In this document: positions 1 through 14,570 of the stretch, piece after piece
Layout: each line of letters opens with the position of its first letter
How positions within the stretch are numbered: the stretch's first letter is position 1
Assembly: GCF_026626305.1 (NCBI RefSeq)
Contig: NZ_JAPNUE010000001.1
Location: 434,001 to 498,000, forward strand
Direction of reading: 5' to 3'
DNA length: 64,000 nt
Origin: Frigidibacter sp. RF13
GTDB taxonomy: Bacteria > Pseudomonadota > Alphaproteobacteria > Rhodobacterales > Rhodobacteraceae
The notes under the pieces: model-generated
Databases searched by the model: none
Seen by the model: the letters and a program-made list of their open reading frames with translations, nothing else
Told to the model about the DNA's origin: nothing
Position numbers and translations under genes: made by a program

Positions 1-105
1 TTCGTCGAACGGGCCTCGGGCGCGATCATCGTGCTTCTGGCCTTCCTCATCCTCATGAACGCGGTCGCGATCTTCCTGCGCCGCAAATTCGAACGTCGCT
101 GGTAA
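1..105 (+). CDS. pstA: Phosphate ABC transporter permease PstA, C-terminal fragment
   Basis: Only the last 34 codons are in the window, ending at a TAA. They encode a hydrophobic segment ([17 protein letters not shown]) followed by a basic tail (RRKFERRW), which is the usual end of a binding-protein-dependent permease: last membrane helix plus positively charged cytoplasmic tail. Identity as PstA rests mainly on position, since pstB begins 7 bp downstream and pstA-pstB-phoU is the standard order. The start lies outside the window. Confidence 0.8.
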   Translation, partial: FVERASGAIIVLLAFLILMNAVAIFLRRKFERRW

Positions 106-112
106 GATCACC

Positions 113-907
113 ATGAAAGACCAAAGAGCGGAGCGCGCCGTGGATATCGAGACGGTAAAGATCAGGGCCGACAAGGTGCAGGTTTTCTATGGCGAGAACC
201 ATGCGATCAAGGATGTCGACGTGAACATCCTGGACAAGACGGTGACCGCTTTCATCGGCCCCTCGGGCTGCGGCAAGTCGACCTTCCTGCGCTGCCTAAA
301 CCGGATGAACGACACGATCCCCTCCTGCCGGGTGGAGGGCGGGATCACGCTCGACGGCGAGGATATCTACGACCCGCGCGTCGATCCGGTCCAATTGCGC
401 GCCAAGGTGGGCATGGTGTTCCAGAAACCCAATCCCTTCCCGAAGTCGATCTACGACAACGTCGCCTACGGGCCGCGCATCCACGGGCTGACGCGGTCGA
501 AGGCAGAGCTTGACGAGGTCGTGGAGAAATCGCTGCGCCGCGCCGCGCTTTGGAACGAGGTGAAGGACCGTCTTCAGGCGCCGGGCACCGGCCTGTCGGG
601 GGGCCAGCAGCAGCGCCTCTGCATCGCGCGTGCGGTCGCGACCGAGCCGGAGGTGCTTCTGATGGACGAACCCTGTTCGGCGCTCGACCCGATCGCCACC
701 GCCCAGGTCGAGGAATTGATCGACGAGCTGCGTGAAAACTTCTCGGTCGTCATCGTCACCCATTCGATGCAGCAGGCCGCCCGCGTCAGCCAGAAAACCG
801 CCTTCTTCCACTTGGGCAACCTTGTCGAATATGGCGAGACGACGCAGATTTTCACCAACCCGCGCGACCCGCGCACCGAAAGCTACATCACCGGCCGGAT
901 CGGCTGA
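113..907 (+). CDS. pstB: Phosphate ABC transporter ATP-binding protein PstB
   Basis: This is the ATPase of the high-affinity PstSCAB phosphate importer, acting at the inner face of the cytoplasmic membrane. The 264-residue protein has Walker [10 protein letters not shown] at about 49-57, the PstB-typical Q-loop region VFQKPNPFP near 102-110, signature LSGGQQQR at 161-168 and Walker B LLMDEP at 182-187, followed by the family-typical CSALDP. The length is normal for PstB. It sits 7 bp after pstA and 10 bp before phoU, so it is part of one phosphate operon. Expression is expected to follow the PhoB encoded two genes downstream; the controlling promoter would be upstream of pstS, outside the window. 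Confidence 0.97.
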   Translation: MKDQRAERAVDIETVKIRADKVQVFYGENHAIKDVDVNILDKTVTAFIGPSGCGKSTFLRCLNRMNDTIPSCRVEGGITLDGEDIYDPRVDPVQLRAKVGMVFQKPNPFPKSIYDNVAYGPRIHGLTRSKAELDEVVEKSLRRAALWNEVKDRLQAPGTGLSGGQQQRLCIARAVATEPEVLLMDEPCSALDPIATAQVEELIDELRENFSVVIVTHSMQQAARVSQKTAFFHLGNLVEYGETTQIFTNPRDPRTESYITGRIG

Positions 908-917
908 GGAGACGGAC

Positions 918-1643
918 ATGGCAGAACAACATATCGCCCGCGCCTTCGACCGCGACCTGGAAGCGATCCAGGCGCTTGTGATGAAGATGGGGGGCATGGT
1001 TGAAACCGCGATCCTCGATGCCGCGAAGGCGCTGGAGGCTCGCGACGAGGAGCTGGCCGAAGAGGTGCGCCGAGCCGACAAGGCGATCGACGCTCTGGAG
1101 ATGAAGATCAACGAGGAAGCCGCACGGGTGATCGCGCTCCGGGCGCCGACAGCATCCGACCTGAGGCTGGTGCTGACGGTGATGAAGATTGCCGCCTCGC
1201 TGGAACGCGTGGGCGATTATGCCAAGAACATGGGCAAGCGCACCCAGGCTCTGGCACAGATGGGCGCGCAAGGGACGGTCACTGGTTCCGGCGCCTCGCT
1301 CAGGCGGATGGCCAAGACGGTGACCGAGCTTCTGTCGGATGCGCTGAACGCCTATGCGGGCCGCCATCTGGACCTTGCGCAGGACGTCCGCACCCGCGAC
1401 CGCGAGGTCGATCAGATGTACAATGCGCTCTTCCGCGAGTTCCTGACCCATATGATGGAAGACCCGCGCAATATCACCGCCTGCATGCATCTGCATTTCA
1501 TCGCCAAGAATATCGAGCGGATGGGCGATCATGCCACCGCGATCGCCGAACAGGTGGTCTATCTGATCACAGGCGATCTGCCTGACGATGACCGGCCCAA
1601 GGCGGAGAACGTCGCCGATCTGAAACCTGCCGCGGGGGCGTGA
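918..1643 (+). CDS. phoU: Phosphate signalling protein PhoU
   Basis: PhoU is the cytoplasmic negative modulator linking the Pst transporter to the phosphate two-component system. The 241-residue protein starts at the ATG after GAGGAGACGGAC, a good ribosome site; a longer in-frame opening upstream lies inside pstB and is rejected. Two PhoU-type three-helix repeats are visible, each with an acidic metal-binding stretch (ADKAIDALEMKINEEA in the first, RTRDREVDQMYNALFREF in the second). Near the end MGDHATAIAEQVVYLITG is typical. The stop codon overlaps the phoB start, so the two are translationally coupled. Confidence 0.96.
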   Translation: MAEQHIARAFDRDLEAIQALVMKMGGMVETAILDAAKALEARDEELAEEVRRADKAIDALEMKINEEAARVIALRAPTASDLRLVLTVMKIAASLERVGDYAKNMGKRTQALAQMGAQGTVTGSGASLRRMAKTVTELLSDALNAYAGRHLDLAQDVRTRDREVDQMYNALFREFLTHMMEDPRNITACMHLHFIAKNIERMGDHATAIAEQVVYLITGDLPDDDRPKAENVADLKPAAGA

Positions 1644-2335
1644 GGATGGACCGCAATTCTCCCTCGGTTCTGGTCGTCGAGGACGAACCGGCGCAGCGTG
1701 AGATCCTGGCCTATAACCTCGAGGCGCAGGGGTTCCGCGTCGCCCAGGCCGATGACGGCGAAGAAGCGCTGCTGATGGTGGCCGAGGATACGCCCGATGT
1801 CATCGTCCTGGACTGGATGCTGCCGAGCGTCTCGGGGATCGAGGTTTGTCGGAGGCTGAAGAGCCGGGCAGAGACCAAGGGGGTTCCGATAATCATGCTC
1901 TCGGCACGGTCCGAAGAGGTGGATCTGGTGCGGGGTCTTGAAACCGGCGCCGACGATTATGTGGTGAAACCCTATTCGGTCGCCGAACTGATGGCGCGCG
2001 TCCGCACCCAGTTGCGCCGCACGCGGCCCGCGAGCCAGGGCGAGCTTCTGGAATATGAGGATATCACCCTCGACGCCACGACCCACCGCGTCCATCGTGG
2101 CGGGCAGCTTCTGAAGCTCGGGCCGACCGAGTTCCGGCTTCTGACCACTTTCCTCGAAAAGCCCGGCCGGGTCTGGAGCCGCGAGCAATTGCTCGACCGC
2201 GTCTGGGGACGCGACATCTATGTCGATACGAGGACCGTGGATGTACATGTCGGCCGGTTGCGGAAGGCACTTTGTGCCCATGGCGGCGAGGATCCGCTCC
2301 GCACCGTGCGCGGCGCGGGCTACGCGCTCGGCTGA
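1640..2335 (+). CDS. phoB: Phosphate regulon response regulator PhoB
   Basis: PhoB is the DNA-binding response regulator of the phosphate-starvation regulon. The 231-residue protein has an N-terminal receiver domain with the acidic pair VVEDE, the phospho-acceptor Asp58 in VIVLDWMLP and the conserved Lys in VVKPYS, then an OmpR-type winged helix (EFRLLTTFLEKPGRVWSRE, then WGRDIYVDTRTVDVHVGRL). The GTG start overlaps the phoU stop as GTGA; an ATG six bases later is an alternative. No phoR sensor kinase lies next to it on this side, so the kinase is probably upstream of the pst genes or elsewhere. Confidence 0.95.
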   Translation: MRMDRNSPSVLVVEDEPAQREILAYNLEAQGFRVAQADDGEEALLMVAEDTPDVIVLDWMLPSVSGIEVCRRLKSRAETKGVPIIMLSARSEEVDLVRGLETGADDYVVKPYSVAELMARVRTQLRRTRPASQGELLEYEDITLDATTHRVHRGGQLLKLGPTEFRLLTTFLEKPGRVWSREQLLDRVWGRDIYVDTRTVDVHVGRLRKALCAHGGEDPLRTVRGAGYALG

Positions 2336-2398
2336 GGCGGAATTCCGTCGACGGCAGGGATCGCCGCAGAATGACGCCCCGATCAGCGGATTATCTGC

Positions 2399-2410
2399 GT
2401 TAGCGCTAAC
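2399..2410. promoter_or_regulatory. LacI-family operator-like palindrome upstream of the glycogen operon
   Basis: GTTAGCGCTAAC is a perfect 12-bp palindrome about 100 bp upstream of glgP. Many LacI/GalR-family sugar regulators bind a centre-CG palindrome of this form (TTAGCGCTAA-like). This suggests that the glg operon is under carbohydrate-responsive control by a regulator encoded elsewhere, since no LacI-type gene is in the window. Binding itself is inferred. Confidence 0.5.
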
Positions 2411-2450
2411 AAACTTATTGCATTCCCTTGCCAAAACACCGAAACCCGGC

Positions 2451-2478
2451 TTGACCGGTCCGCATTTTTCAGTATCGC
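2451..2478 (+). promoter_or_regulatory. Candidate sigma70-type promoter for glgP
   Basis: TTGACC and TATCGC are separated by 16 bases within the 178-bp gap between phoB and glgP, leaving a leader of roughly 30 bases before the ATG. The minus 10 match is weak, and other starts closer to the palindrome are possible. Confidence 0.25.
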
Positions 2479-2513
2479 AGGACCTCGTCGAAGGGCAGGG
2501 CAGGTTGAACCAG

Positions 2514-4916
2514 ATGACAAAGGCACTTGGTCTTGGCAGGGGCTCCACTGAGGCGCTCAAGACCGACATTCTCAGGCATCTGACCTTCACGCTCGGCAAG
2601 GACGCTGATCATGCAGCGGCCTATGACTGGCGACTGGCGATCTCTTTCACTTTGCGCGACCGGCTCGTCGAACCCTGGTTCCGTGCGACCCGACGCACCT
2701 GGGCCGAAGACCGCAAGCGGGTCTATTACCTGTCGATGGAATTCCTGATTGGCCGGATTCTGAAGGACGCGGCCATCAATATCGGTCTGTGGGACGATCT
2801 TCAGGAAGTGGCGCAGGGCCTCGGCCTTTCACTCGATGAGATTGCAGGCGATGAACCGGATGCAGCCCTTGGCAACGGCGGGCTCGGTCGCCTTGCTGCT
2901 TGCTATATGGAAAGCATGGCAACTCTCGGATGTCCCGCCTATGGCTATGGCATCCGCTACGAACACGGCCTCTTCCGGCAACGTTTTCAGGGCGGCCAAC
3001 AAGTAGAAGCGCCCGAAGACTGGTTGACGATGCGCAACCCGTGGGAATTCGACCGCCCCGAGGCTGCCTACACGATCGGCTTCAAAGGCGAGATAAAGAA
3101 TGGCCACTGGCAACCAGCCGAGACAGTGTCGGCTTGGGCCCACGACATGCCGGTCATCGGCTGGCAGGGCAAATGGGCGAACACGCTGCGTCTCTGGTCG
3201 GCCAAACCCACCACGCTTTTTGATCTTGAGCGGTTCAATCGGGGCGATCATACGGCTGCGGCCGAGCCGGAGGCGCTGGCGCGAACGCTGAGCCGGGTGC
3301 TTTACCCCGACGATACGACTTACGCCGGCAAGGAATTGCGGCTCAAGCAGGAGTTCTTCCTCACCTCTGCCGCGTTGCAAGATATCGTTCGGCGCTACAG
3401 TGACGCCCATGGGGATCTGCGCGGCATCGCCTCGAAGGTCGCCATCCAGATGAACGACACCCATCCGGCGATAGCGGGGCCAGAATTGGTGCGTCTCTTG
3501 TGCGACGATCACGGGTTAGGCTTTGATGAGGCCGCAGACATTGCGCAGCAGACACTTGGCTATACCAATCATACGCTTTTGCCCGAGGCGCTTGAAACCT
3601 GGTCGACCTGGCTCGTTGGCAATGTTTTGCCGCGCCACATGCAGATCATCGAGCAGATCGATGCGCGCCATGCGAAAACCCACCCCAGCCGCAACCCGCG
3701 CACGGCCATCGTGCGCGACAACAATGTACATATGGGCGAACTCGCCTTCATCACCTCGCACAAGGTGAACGGCGTTTCGGCGTTGCACAGCGAACTGGTG
3801 AGGAAGACGCTCTTTCCCGAGCTTGATGCGCTGCATCCCGGCCGGATCGTGAACCAGACGAATGGCGTCACCCCCCGGCGCTGGCTGCGGCTGGCCAATC
3901 CCGGACTGTCAGCCCTGATCACCGAGTCTATTGGCCCCGGCTGGGAGGCCGATCTCGATCGGCTGAAGGCCCTGGAGCCGCTGGCAGACGATGCCAAGTT
4001 TCGCGCCGCATTCCGTGCTGCGAAAGCAGCCAGCAAACGGGATGTAGCTGACTGGATCGAACGGACAATCGGGACGCAGGTTGATCCTACTGCAATTTTC
4101 GACGTGCAGGTCAAACGCATCCATGAATACAAGCGTCAACTTCTGAACCTCCTGCATACGATTGCGCTTTGGCACCGCATCCGCAGCAATCCCGACGTCA
4201 CCCTCGCGCCCCGCGTGAAGATTTTCGCCGGCAAGTCGGCGCCGGGCTATGCGGTCGCGAAAGAAATCATTCATCTGATCAATGATGTTGCGGCGGTTGT
4301 TAATAGCGACCCCGCCATGCGCGGTCGTCTCGCCGTGGTTTACCCCCCCAACTACAACGTCTCGATGGCCGAAAGGCTGATCCCGGCAACCGATCTGTCG
4401 GAGCAGATCTCAACGGCGGGCATGGAGGCATCGGGTACCGGCAACATGAAATTCGCCTTGAACGGGGCGCTGACGATAGGGACTCTCGACGGCGCGAATG
4501 TCGAAATCCGTGAGAAAGTGGGGGCCGAGAATTTCTTCCTGTTCGGCCTTGCCGCGGGGGAAGTGAACGACCGCCGCCGCAACGTGCTGCATGCGCGCCA
4601 GGCGATCGAGGCGAGCCAAAGTCTAAAAGACGTGCTGATGATGATCGCGGAGGGCCGGTTCAGCCCCTCCGCTCCCGGCCGCTATCATGGTCTGGTCGAT
4701 CGCATGTGGCAGCATGACCACTTCCTCGTCGCATCGGACTATGCCGCCTATGAGGCGGCGCAGGATCAGGTCGATGCAGTCTGGAGCAATCCTGACACTT
4801 GGGACCGGATGGCGATCCTTAACGTGGCGCGCATGGGCTTTTTTTCCTCGGACCGAGCAATCCGTGGTTACATGAAAGAAATCTGGCAGGTGGAGTCGGC
4901 TCTCGAAGGAGAATGA
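2514..4916 (+). CDS. glgP: Glycogen phosphorylase
   Basis: It releases glucose 1-phosphate from the non-reducing ends of glycogen using inorganic phosphate, a cytoplasmic PLP enzyme of family GT35. From the ATG in AACCAGATGACAAAGG the protein is 800 residues, normal for bacterial GlgP; the open frame continues 98 codons upstream but runs back into phoB with no homology-like content, so that extension is rejected. The PLP lysine is Lys646 in [18 protein letters not shown]-terminal [15 protein letters not shown] and [14 protein letters not shown] are family signatures. It heads the glg operon, with the glgB start 4 bp beyond its stop. Confidence 0.97.
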   Translation: MTKALGLGRGSTEALKTDILRHLTFTLGKDADHAAAYDWRLAISFTLRDRLVEPWFRATRRTWAEDRKRVYYLSMEFLIGRILKDAAINIGLWDDLQEVAQGLGLSLDEIAGDEPDAALGNGGLGRLAACYMESMATLGCPAYGYGIRYEHGLFRQRFQGGQQVEAPEDWLTMRNPWEFDRPEAAYTIGFKGEIKNGHWQPAETVSAWAHDMPVIGWQGKWANTLRLWSAKPTTLFDLERFNRGDHTAAAEPEALARTLSRVLYPDDTTYAGKELRLKQEFFLTSAALQDIVRRYSDAHGDLRGIASKVAIQMNDTHPAIAGPELVRLLCDDHGLGFDEAADIAQQTLGYTNHTLLPEALETWSTWLVGNVLPRHMQIIEQIDARHAKTHPSRNPRTAIVRDNNVHMGELAFITSHKVNGVSALHSELVRKTLFPELDALHPGRIVNQTNGVTPRRWLRLANPGLSALITESIGPGWEADLDRLKALEPLADDAKFRAAFRAAKAASKRDVADWIERTIGTQVDPTAIFDVQVKRIHEYKRQLLNLLHTIALWHRIRSNPDVTLAPRVKIFAGKSAPGYAVAKEIIHLINDVAAVVNSDPAMRGRLAVVYPPNYNVSMAERLIPATDLSEQISTAGMEASGTGNMKFALNGALTIGTLDGANVEIREKVGAENFFLFGLAAGEVNDRRRNVLHARQAIEASQSLKDVLMMIAEGRFSPSAPGRYHGLVDRMWQHDHFLVASDYAAYEAAQDQVDAVWSNPDTWDRMAILNVARMGFFSSDRAIRGYMKEIWQVESALEGE

Positions 4917-4920
4917 CGGG

Positions 4921-7095
4921 ATGATGGCCGGACGCGAACGGTTCTTGTCGACCAGCGAGGCGCTGGCCCTGTCTGACGCGCGACACGGCGACCCGTTCTC
5001 GGTTCTCGGCCCGCATGACGGCTGGCTTCGCACCCTTGCGCCCGGTGCCCGACAAGTATGGGCTGTCACAGACGATGGTCGGCTTGCGCTTGCTCGGAAC
5101 TCGCGTGTGCCCGACCTTTGGGAGGGTGCGGTCGCGGGCGCCTACTGGCTGGAGGCGCAGGGCGCGGACGAGAGCGCCTGGCAGTGGGAGGATCCCTACC
5201 GGTTCGGGCCGGTGCTTGGTGAGATTGACGAGTACCTTTTGGGGGAAGGCAGCCATTTGCGGCTTTGGCATGTGCTCGGCGCCCATCTCGCCACGCACGA
5301 GGGCCTGCCCGGAACTCATTTCGCCGTATGGGCACCAAACGCTGTCCGGGTCTCGGTGGTGGGCGACTTCAACCAGTGGGATGGGCGCCGGGCAATGATG
5401 CGCCGCCGTGGCGCAACGGGTGTCTGGGAAATCTTTTTGCCGCATGTCGGTGAAGGGGCGGTCTACAAATACGAAATCCTCGGACAAGCAGGCCTCTTGC
5501 CCCTGAAAGCCGACCCGGTCGGCTTTGGCGCAGAAATGCCCCCCGCGACCGGATCGCGCGTTCGTGCGTTGGACCGTCATGTCTGGGGAGACGGGGACTG
5601 GATGTCAGGTCGTGCGACCCGTCACAGGGTCGATGCCCCGGTCTCGATCTACGAGGTTCATCTGGGCAGTTGGCAGCGCGACCACGAAGGGCGGGCTCTG
5701 ACTTACCGCGAACTAGCGGACCGACTGATCCCGTATGTGACTGGTATGGGTTTTACCCACATCGAGCTTCTGCCGATTACCGAACACCCGTTCGACGGGT
5801 CCTGGGGCTATCAGCCGATCGGCCTGTATGCTCCGACCTGCCGACACGGCACACCCGAGGATTTTGCATTTTTCGTCGATCACTGCCATCGCGCCGGTAT
5901 CGGCGTGATCCTCGACTGGGTTCCCGGCCATTTTCCGACCGACCAGCATGGGCTTGGACGGTTCGACGGAACTTCGCTTTACGAGCATCAGGATCCCAAG
6001 GAGGGATTTCACCAGGACTGGAACACACTCATCTACAATTACGGGCGGCGTGAAGTCCTGAATTACCTGATTGCCAACGCCCTGTATTGGCTTGAAGAAT
6101 TCCACCTGGACGGGTTGCGCGTCGATGCCGTCGCCTCGATGCTGTACCGGGATTATTCGCGGCGTGACGGTGAATGGGTGCCGAACAAGGACGGCGGCCG
6201 AGAAAATTACGAAGCGATCGATTTCCTGAAGAACATGAACCGGCTTGCCTATGGCGCCCATTCCGACATCCTTACAGTGGCCGAGGAATCCACGGCATTC
6301 CCCGGCGTCTCAAGACCTGTCGATCATGGCGGCCTGGGCTTCGGCTACAAATGGAACATGGGCTGGATGAATGACACGCTCAGCTACATGGCGAAGGATC
6401 CGATCCACAGGCGCTGGCACCACAACCAGATGACTTTTGCCCTGACCTATGCCTGGTCAGAGAACTTCATCCTTCCCATCAGCCATGACGAAGTCGTCCA
6501 TGGCAAAGGGTCCATGATTACCCGGATGCCCGGAGACGGAGAGCAAAAATTCGCCAACCTGCGCGCGCTCTACGCCTATATGTGGTGTCATCCGGGAAAG
6601 AAACTCCTGTTCATGGGGCAAGAGTTCGCGCAGGGGCGTGAATGGAACCATGACGGGCCGCTGGACTGGTTCCAGGTTGACCACCCTTCTCACCGCGGCG
6701 TGCAGACGCTGGTGCGCGATCTTAACCGGCTATACCGGACGGAACCGGCGCTGCATGCCACCGACACGAGGGCCGACGGGTTCTTCTGGCTTGACGCGGA
6801 CGACGCAAACCGTTCGATCTATGCGTTCGTCCGGCAAGCAGCGGATCAACCCCGCATTGCGGTGGTTGCGAACATGACCCCGGTCATGCAGGTGGGCTAC
6901 CGACTGGGATTGCCTTCACAAGGACACTGGCACGAGGTTCTGAACACCGATGCCGGGGACTATGGCGGGGCAGGGCGCGGGAATATGGGCTCCGTGAGCA
7001 CAGAGCCTATTCCCGCGCAAGGTCAGAGCCAGTCCGCCGCGATCGTCCTGCCACCTTTATCAGTTCTGGTATTCAGGGAAACAAAGGGAGAGTGA
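4921..7095 (+). CDS. glgB: 1,4-alpha-glucan branching enzyme
   Basis: It makes alpha-1,6 branches in glycogen. The 724-residue GH13 enzyme has an N-terminal carbohydrate-binding region, then CBM48 ([19 protein letters not shown]) near residues 137-155, then the catalytic barrel: [10 protein letters not shown], the nucleophile Asp402 in [11 protein letters not shown], the acid/base in VAEEST (Glu455/456) and [13 protein letters not shown]. The length equals that of classical long GlgB. It starts at an ATG behind AAGGAGAATGACGGG; a second ATG follows immediately and could also serve. glgC begins 4 bp after the stop. Confidence 0.97.
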   Translation: MMAGRERFLSTSEALALSDARHGDPFSVLGPHDGWLRTLAPGARQVWAVTDDGRLALARNSRVPDLWEGAVAGAYWLEAQGADESAWQWEDPYRFGPVLGEIDEYLLGEGSHLRLWHVLGAHLATHEGLPGTHFAVWAPNAVRVSVVGDFNQWDGRRAMMRRRGATGVWEIFLPHVGEGAVYKYEILGQAGLLPLKADPVGFGAEMPPATGSRVRALDRHVWGDGDWMSGRATRHRVDAPVSIYEVHLGSWQRDHEGRALTYRELADRLIPYVTGMGFTHIELLPITEHPFDGSWGYQPIGLYAPTCRHGTPEDFAFFVDHCHRAGIGVILDWVPGHFPTDQHGLGRFDGTSLYEHQDPKEGFHQDWNTLIYNYGRREVLNYLIANALYWLEEFHLDGLRVDAVASMLYRDYSRRDGEWVPNKDGGRENYEAIDFLKNMNRLAYGAHSDILTVAEESTAFPGVSRPVDHGGLGFGYKWNMGWMNDTLSYMAKDPIHRRWHHNQMTFALTYAWSENFILPISHDEVVHGKGSMITRMPGDGEQKFANLRALYAYMWCHPGKKLLFMGQEFAQGREWNHDGPLDWFQVDHPSHRGVQTLVRDLNRLYRTEPALHATDTRADGFFWLDADDANRSIYAFVRQAADQPRIAVVANMTPVMQVGYRLGLPSQGHWHEVLNTDAGDYGGAGRGNMGSVSTEPIPAQGQSQSAAIVLPPLSVLVFRETKGE

Positions 7096-7099
7096 GGCC

Positions 7100-8371
7100 A
7101 TGCGACCCAGACCAAACGCACGTCTATCTTCGCAAGCCATGGCCTTTGTCCTGGCGGGGGGGCGTGGCAGCCGGCTGAAGGAACTGACCGACAAGCGCGC
7201 GAAACCTGCGGTCTATTTCGGAGGCAAGACCCGGATCATCGACTTCGCGCTTTCGAACGCCCTGAACTCTGGCATACGCAAGATGGCGATTGCGACGCAG
7301 TACAAGGCCCATTCACTGATCCGCCACATGCAGAGGGGATGGGGTTTCTTTCGGGCCGAGCGGAACGAGTACCTCGACATCCTTCCCGCCTCCCAACGCG
7401 TGGACGAGACGCACTGGTACATGGGAACAGCCGATGCGGTTCGACAAAATATAGATATCGTAGATAGTTACGGGGTTAAGTTCATTATCGTTCTGGCGGG
7501 TGATCATATCTACAAGATGGATTACGAAATCATGTTGCGCCAGCATGTCGATACCGGCGCGGACGTGACCATCGGCTGCCTGACCGTGCCACGCAAAGAA
7601 GCTTCGGCTTTCGGAGTCATGGCCGTCGACAAGACCGGTCGGATCACTGAATTCATGGAGAAACCCAAGGACCCGCCCGGCATGCCGGGTGATCCCGACA
7701 GCACGCTCGCCTCGATGGGCATCTATGTCTTTGACTGGGCCTTCCTGCGCGACCTGCTTTTGAAGGATTCCGAGGACGAGAACTCCAGCCACGATTTTGG
7801 AAACGACCTTATCCCAGCCATCGTCAAGGGCGGAAAGGCAGTGGCGCACAAGTTCTCGGAAAGCTGCGTCAAGAGCGGTCTTGAAGAAGAACCCTATTGG
7901 CGCGACGTCGGTACGATTGACGCCTTCTGGCAAGCCAATATCGACCTGACCGATTTCATCCCGAAGCTCGACATCTACGACAGTTCATGGCCGATCTGGA
8001 CTTATGCCGAGATCGTTCCCCCGGCCAAGTTCATCCATGATGAAGACGGGCGGCGCGGCTCTGCAGTGTCTTCTCTGGTCTCGGGAGATTGCATTGTTTC
8101 GGGCTCTGAAGTACGCAATTCCCTGTTGTTTACAGGGGTTAGATCGCATTCTTATTCCTCCCTGGAGTATGCGGTGGTGCTGCCTTATGCCGTGGTCAAC
8201 CGCAAGGCCCGGCTGAAGAATTGCGTGATTGACCGTGGCGTCATCATCCCCGAAGGACTGGTGATCGGAGAGGATCCGGAGGAGGATGCGCGCTGGTTCC
8301 GCCGCACGGACGCAGGCATAGTGCTGATCACCCAGGAGATGCTGGACCGACGCGCGGTGGCGTTGGACTAA
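7100..8371 (+). CDS. glgC: Glucose-1-phosphate adenylyltransferase
   Basis: It makes ADP-glucose from glucose 1-phosphate and ATP, the committed and usually allosterically controlled step of glycogen synthesis. The 423-residue protein carries the nucleotidyltransferase signature [20 protein letters not shown] near residues 18-37, followed by [13 protein letters not shown], the substrate loops GTADAVRQN and ITEFMEKP, and a C-terminal left-handed beta-helix region ([17 protein letters not shown]). The start ATG sits only 4 bp after glgB, and its ribosome site, GGGAGAGTGAGGCC, runs across the glgB stop. Effector specificity cannot be read from the sequence. Confidence 0.97.
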   Translation: MRPRPNARLSSQAMAFVLAGGRGSRLKELTDKRAKPAVYFGGKTRIIDFALSNALNSGIRKMAIATQYKAHSLIRHMQRGWGFFRAERNEYLDILPASQRVDETHWYMGTADAVRQNIDIVDSYGVKFIIVLAGDHIYKMDYEIMLRQHVDTGADVTIGCLTVPRKEASAFGVMAVDKTGRITEFMEKPKDPPGMPGDPDSTLASMGIYVFDWAFLRDLLLKDSEDENSSHDFGNDLIPAIVKGGKAVAHKFSESCVKSGLEEEPYWRDVGTIDAFWQANIDLTDFIPKLDIYDSSWPIWTYAEIVPPAKFIHDEDGRRGSAVSSLVSGDCIVSGSEVRNSLLFTGVRSHSYSSLEYAVVLPYAVVNRKARLKNCVIDRGVIIPEGLVIGEDPEEDARWFRRTDAGIVLITQEMLDRRAVALD

Positions 8372-8402
8372 CGAGTCCGATGGAAGGGGACCCGGCGCAA
8401 GG

Positions 8403-9871
8403 ATGAACGAGGAAGGAATGTCAGCGCAGAAAAGGGAGGGAAGCGTTCTGTCGGTCGCGTCTGAGTGCGTGCCGCTGGTCAAGACTGGCGGGCTTGCTGA
8501 CGTGGTCGGCGCACTGCCTGGCGCTCTGGCGCCCGAGGGCTGGGAGGTTCGCACCCTGCTGCCCTCTTATCGGGGTCTGGTTGAGCGTCTGGACGGCGCA
8601 CGCGATGTCTGGGCGGCGCCCGATCTCTTTGGCGGTCCCGCACGGATTGTCGCGGGTAGCGTCGGATCGGCGGAGTTCTACCTTCTTGACGCGCCGCACC
8701 TTTTCGACCGTACGGGCGGCCCCTATTCGGTCGCGGGGTCGGATCATCCAGACAATCCAGAGCGTTTTGCCGCGCTCTCTTGGGCGGCAGCCTCAATCGC
8801 GGCTAAAGGGGACGCCGACGGCTGGCGACCAGACGTGCTGCATGCCCATGACTGGCAGGCGGGGCTTGCGCCTGCCTATCTGAGCTGGGCCTTCCCGGGC
8901 ACGGGCGTTGGCACCATCCTTACCATTCACAACATCGCCTTCCAGGGCATCGCCCCCGCGGCCAAACTGATGCGCCTAAGGCTTCCATCAACACAGTTCC
9001 ACCCTGGTGCTCTGGAATACTGGGGCAATATCAGTTCGTTGAAGGCCGGTCTTATCACAGCCGATCGCGTTACTACCGTCAGTCCCACCTACGCCGAGGA
9101 ACTGAGGCGCCCGGCTTTTGGCATGGGTCTGGAAGGGGTGATCGCTGATCGGGGCACGTCTTTGTCGGGCATCCTGAACGGGATTGATACCACAGCCTGG
9201 AATCCTGCGACTGACTCAGCCGTCACGCCCTATTCTGCGACTTCCATGGCGGGCAAGGCAGAAAACCGCAAGCTTCTCGCCGCCGAATTCGGGCTTGGTC
9301 CCGACAGCGGACCTCTTGCCATTGTCGTCAGCCGACTGTCCCACCAGAAGGGCATGGATATCCTGGTTGATGCGCTTCCTGGCTTTGTTGCCGGAGGCGG
9401 AACGCTCGCACTGCTTGGGTCTGGAGACAGTGACCTAGAGGCTGCGCTCAGCACGCTCGCCGCACGCTTTCCCGGCAAGGTCGGCGTGAGGATCGGCTAT
9501 GATGAAGACCTCTCACACCGGATGTTCGCGGGTGGCGATGCGGTCATCGTGCCTTCGCGGTTCGAACCCTGCGGGCTGACGCAGCTATATGGGTTGCGCT
9601 ACGGCACAATTCCGGTCGTGGCCCTGACAGGTGGGCTGGCCGATACGGTCATCGGTGCCACTCCTGCCAGTCTCGGGGCGGCCGCGGCGACGGGGATCAC
9701 CTTCCATCCTGTCGATCGGCTGGCCCTGACGCGGGCGCTTGACCAACTCCTGCATCTTTATGCCGACAAGCCGGTCTGGAAAGCGCTGCAGAAGCGGGCG
9801 ATGAAGGCTGATTTCGGCTGGGGCCGTGCGGCTCGCGCCTATGCTGATCTCTATGCTTCGGTGGCAGCTGA

Positions 9872-9875
<4 letters not shown>
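8403..9875 (+). CDS. glgA: Glycogen synthase
   Basis: It elongates alpha-1,4-glucan from ADP-glucose (GT5). The protein has the N-terminal ADP-glucose loop KTGGLADVVGALP near residues 24-36, LHAHDWQAGLAPAYL in the middle, and the C-terminal half with VPSRFEPCGLTQLYGLRYG. At 490 residues it is of normal length. The first ATG follows GCGCAAGG; a second in-frame ATG five codons later, after GAGGAAGGA, would remove only MNEEG, so the exact start is uncertain. Its stop overlaps the start of glgX as ATGA. Confidence 0.96.
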
Positions 9876-13502
<3,627 letters not shown>

Positions 13503-13510
13503 CGCAAGGC

Positions 13511-13557
13511 CGGGGGTTCAGCACCCCCGCACCACTGTGGGATATTTGGCCCACAGT
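13511..13557. repeat. Double hairpin with TATTT loop, copy 1; likely end of the glg operon
   Basis: Two inverted repeats lie between convergent pgm and the leftward ABC ATPase gene. CGGGGGT and ACCCCCG (13511-13529) form a 7-bp stem; ACTGTGGG and CCCACAGT (13534-13557) form an 8-bp stem with loop ATATTTGG. There is no strong T-run. It has the same build as the elements at 17377 and 57143: G/C hairpin, then GCACC, then a GGRRTATTT motif. A bidirectional terminator or RNA-stability role is inferred. Confidence 0.6.
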
Positions 13558-13565
13558 AAGGGGGT

Positions 13566-14570
13566 TTAGCCTCTGATCCTCAGACCTTGCGCATCGAAGG
13601 CATAGGCGTGGCGCGGGTCGAAATCGAGGGCGACCGTTTCGTCGACGCAGTGGGGGTGCTGACCGAAGAGGCGGACTGTCACGGTTTCGCCCGCTTCTGT
13701 CGTGACCAGAAGGTTGGTATCGCCGCCCAGCCGCTCGACATGGGTAATACGGCCCTTTATGCGGCCGGTTTGACCGACGGTCAGATGTTCGGGCCGGATG
13801 CCGAGCGTTGCGCCAGATGCACCTAGCTGGCCTGCGGCAAGGAAATTCATCGAAGGCGCACCAAGGAAACCAGCAACGAACTGGTTGGCCGGATCGTTGT
13901 ACAACGCCATGGGCGAGCCGACTTGCTCGATCCGCCCGTCGCGCAGAACAACGATCCGGTCGGCGAGCGTCATTGCCTCGGTCTGATCGTGGGTGACGTA
14001 GATCATGGCCGCGCCCAGTTCGCGGTGCAGCCGGGCGATTTCGACGCGCGTCGCCATGCGAAGTGCTGCATCGAGGTTGGAGAGCGGTTCGTCGAACAGG
14101 AAAAGATCAGGCTTCCGCACGATTGCCCGGCCGATGGCCACCCGCTGGCGCTGGCCACCCGACAGTTCCGCCGGGCGGCGCTTCAGATAGGGCTCCAGAC
14201 TCAGCATCTGGGCAGCGCCCTGGATGCGTTCAGCGATCACGGCCTTTGCTTCGCCGGCCTGCTTCAGGCCAAGCGCCATGTTCCCCTCGACATCCAGATG
14301 GGGGTAAAGCGCATAGGACTGGAATACCATCGCGATGCCGCGTTTTGCAGGCGGCGTCATCGTCACATCCTTGCCGCCGATCTCGATCCGGCCCGAGGTT
14401 GCATCCTCGAGCCCGGCGATGGTGCGCAGAAGCGTCGATTTCCCGCATCCTGACGGGCCGACGAAGACGATGAACTCTCCCGGCTCGACGGTCAGGCTGA
14501 TGTCTTTCAAGACATCAACGGAACCGAAGGATTTATTGATGTTTTCAAGGGCTAGGGCGGTCATCTTCAA
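13566..14570 (-). CDS. Sugar ABC transporter ATP-binding protein (MalK/UgpC type)
   Basis: This is the ATPase of a carbohydrate importer (CUT1 type). The 334-residue protein has Walker [10 protein letters not shown] at 38-46, Q-loop VFQSYALYPH, signature LSGGQRQR at 136-143, Walker B LFLFDEP at 156-162, the H-loop THDQTEAMTLADR, and a C-terminal TOBE-type regulatory domain (LGIRPEHLTVG). It is the last gene of the leftward operon murQ-binding protein-two permeases-oxidoreductase-ATPase and overlaps the stop of the preceding oxidoreductase by 4 bp. MsmK/UgpC-type ATPases sometimes serve several importers. Confidence 0.93.
   Translation of the reverse strand: MKMTALALENINKSFGSVDVLKDISLTVEPGEFIVFVGPSGCGKSTLLRTIAGLEDATSGRIEIGGKDVTMTPPAKRGIAMVFQSYALYPHLDVEGNMALGLKQAGEAKAVIAERIQGAAQMLSLEPYLKRRPAELSGGQRQRVAIGRAIVRKPDLFLFDEPLSNLDAALRMATRVEIARLHRELGAAMIYVTHDQTEAMTLADRIVVLRDGRIEQVGSPMALYNDPANQFVAGFLGAPSMNFLAAGQLGASGATLGIRPEHLTVGQTGRIKGRITHVERLGGDTNLLVTTEAGETVTVRLFGQHPHCVDETVALDFDPRHAYAFDAQGLRIRG

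Noticed and set aside
296..1111. Long open frame antisense to pstB and phoU
   Set aside because: It lies opposite two well-supported genes, shows no family pattern and has the Arg/Ala-rich composition of antisense frames in high-GC DNA.
2220..2513. In-frame extension of glgP upstream of 2514
   Set aside because: The extension overlaps phoB and the LacI-type palindrome, and the encoded residues do not resemble glycogen phosphorylase.
1559..2599. Long minus-strand frame across phoB and the glgP leader
   Set aside because: It is antisense to phoB and would cross the glg promoter region; no domain was recognised.
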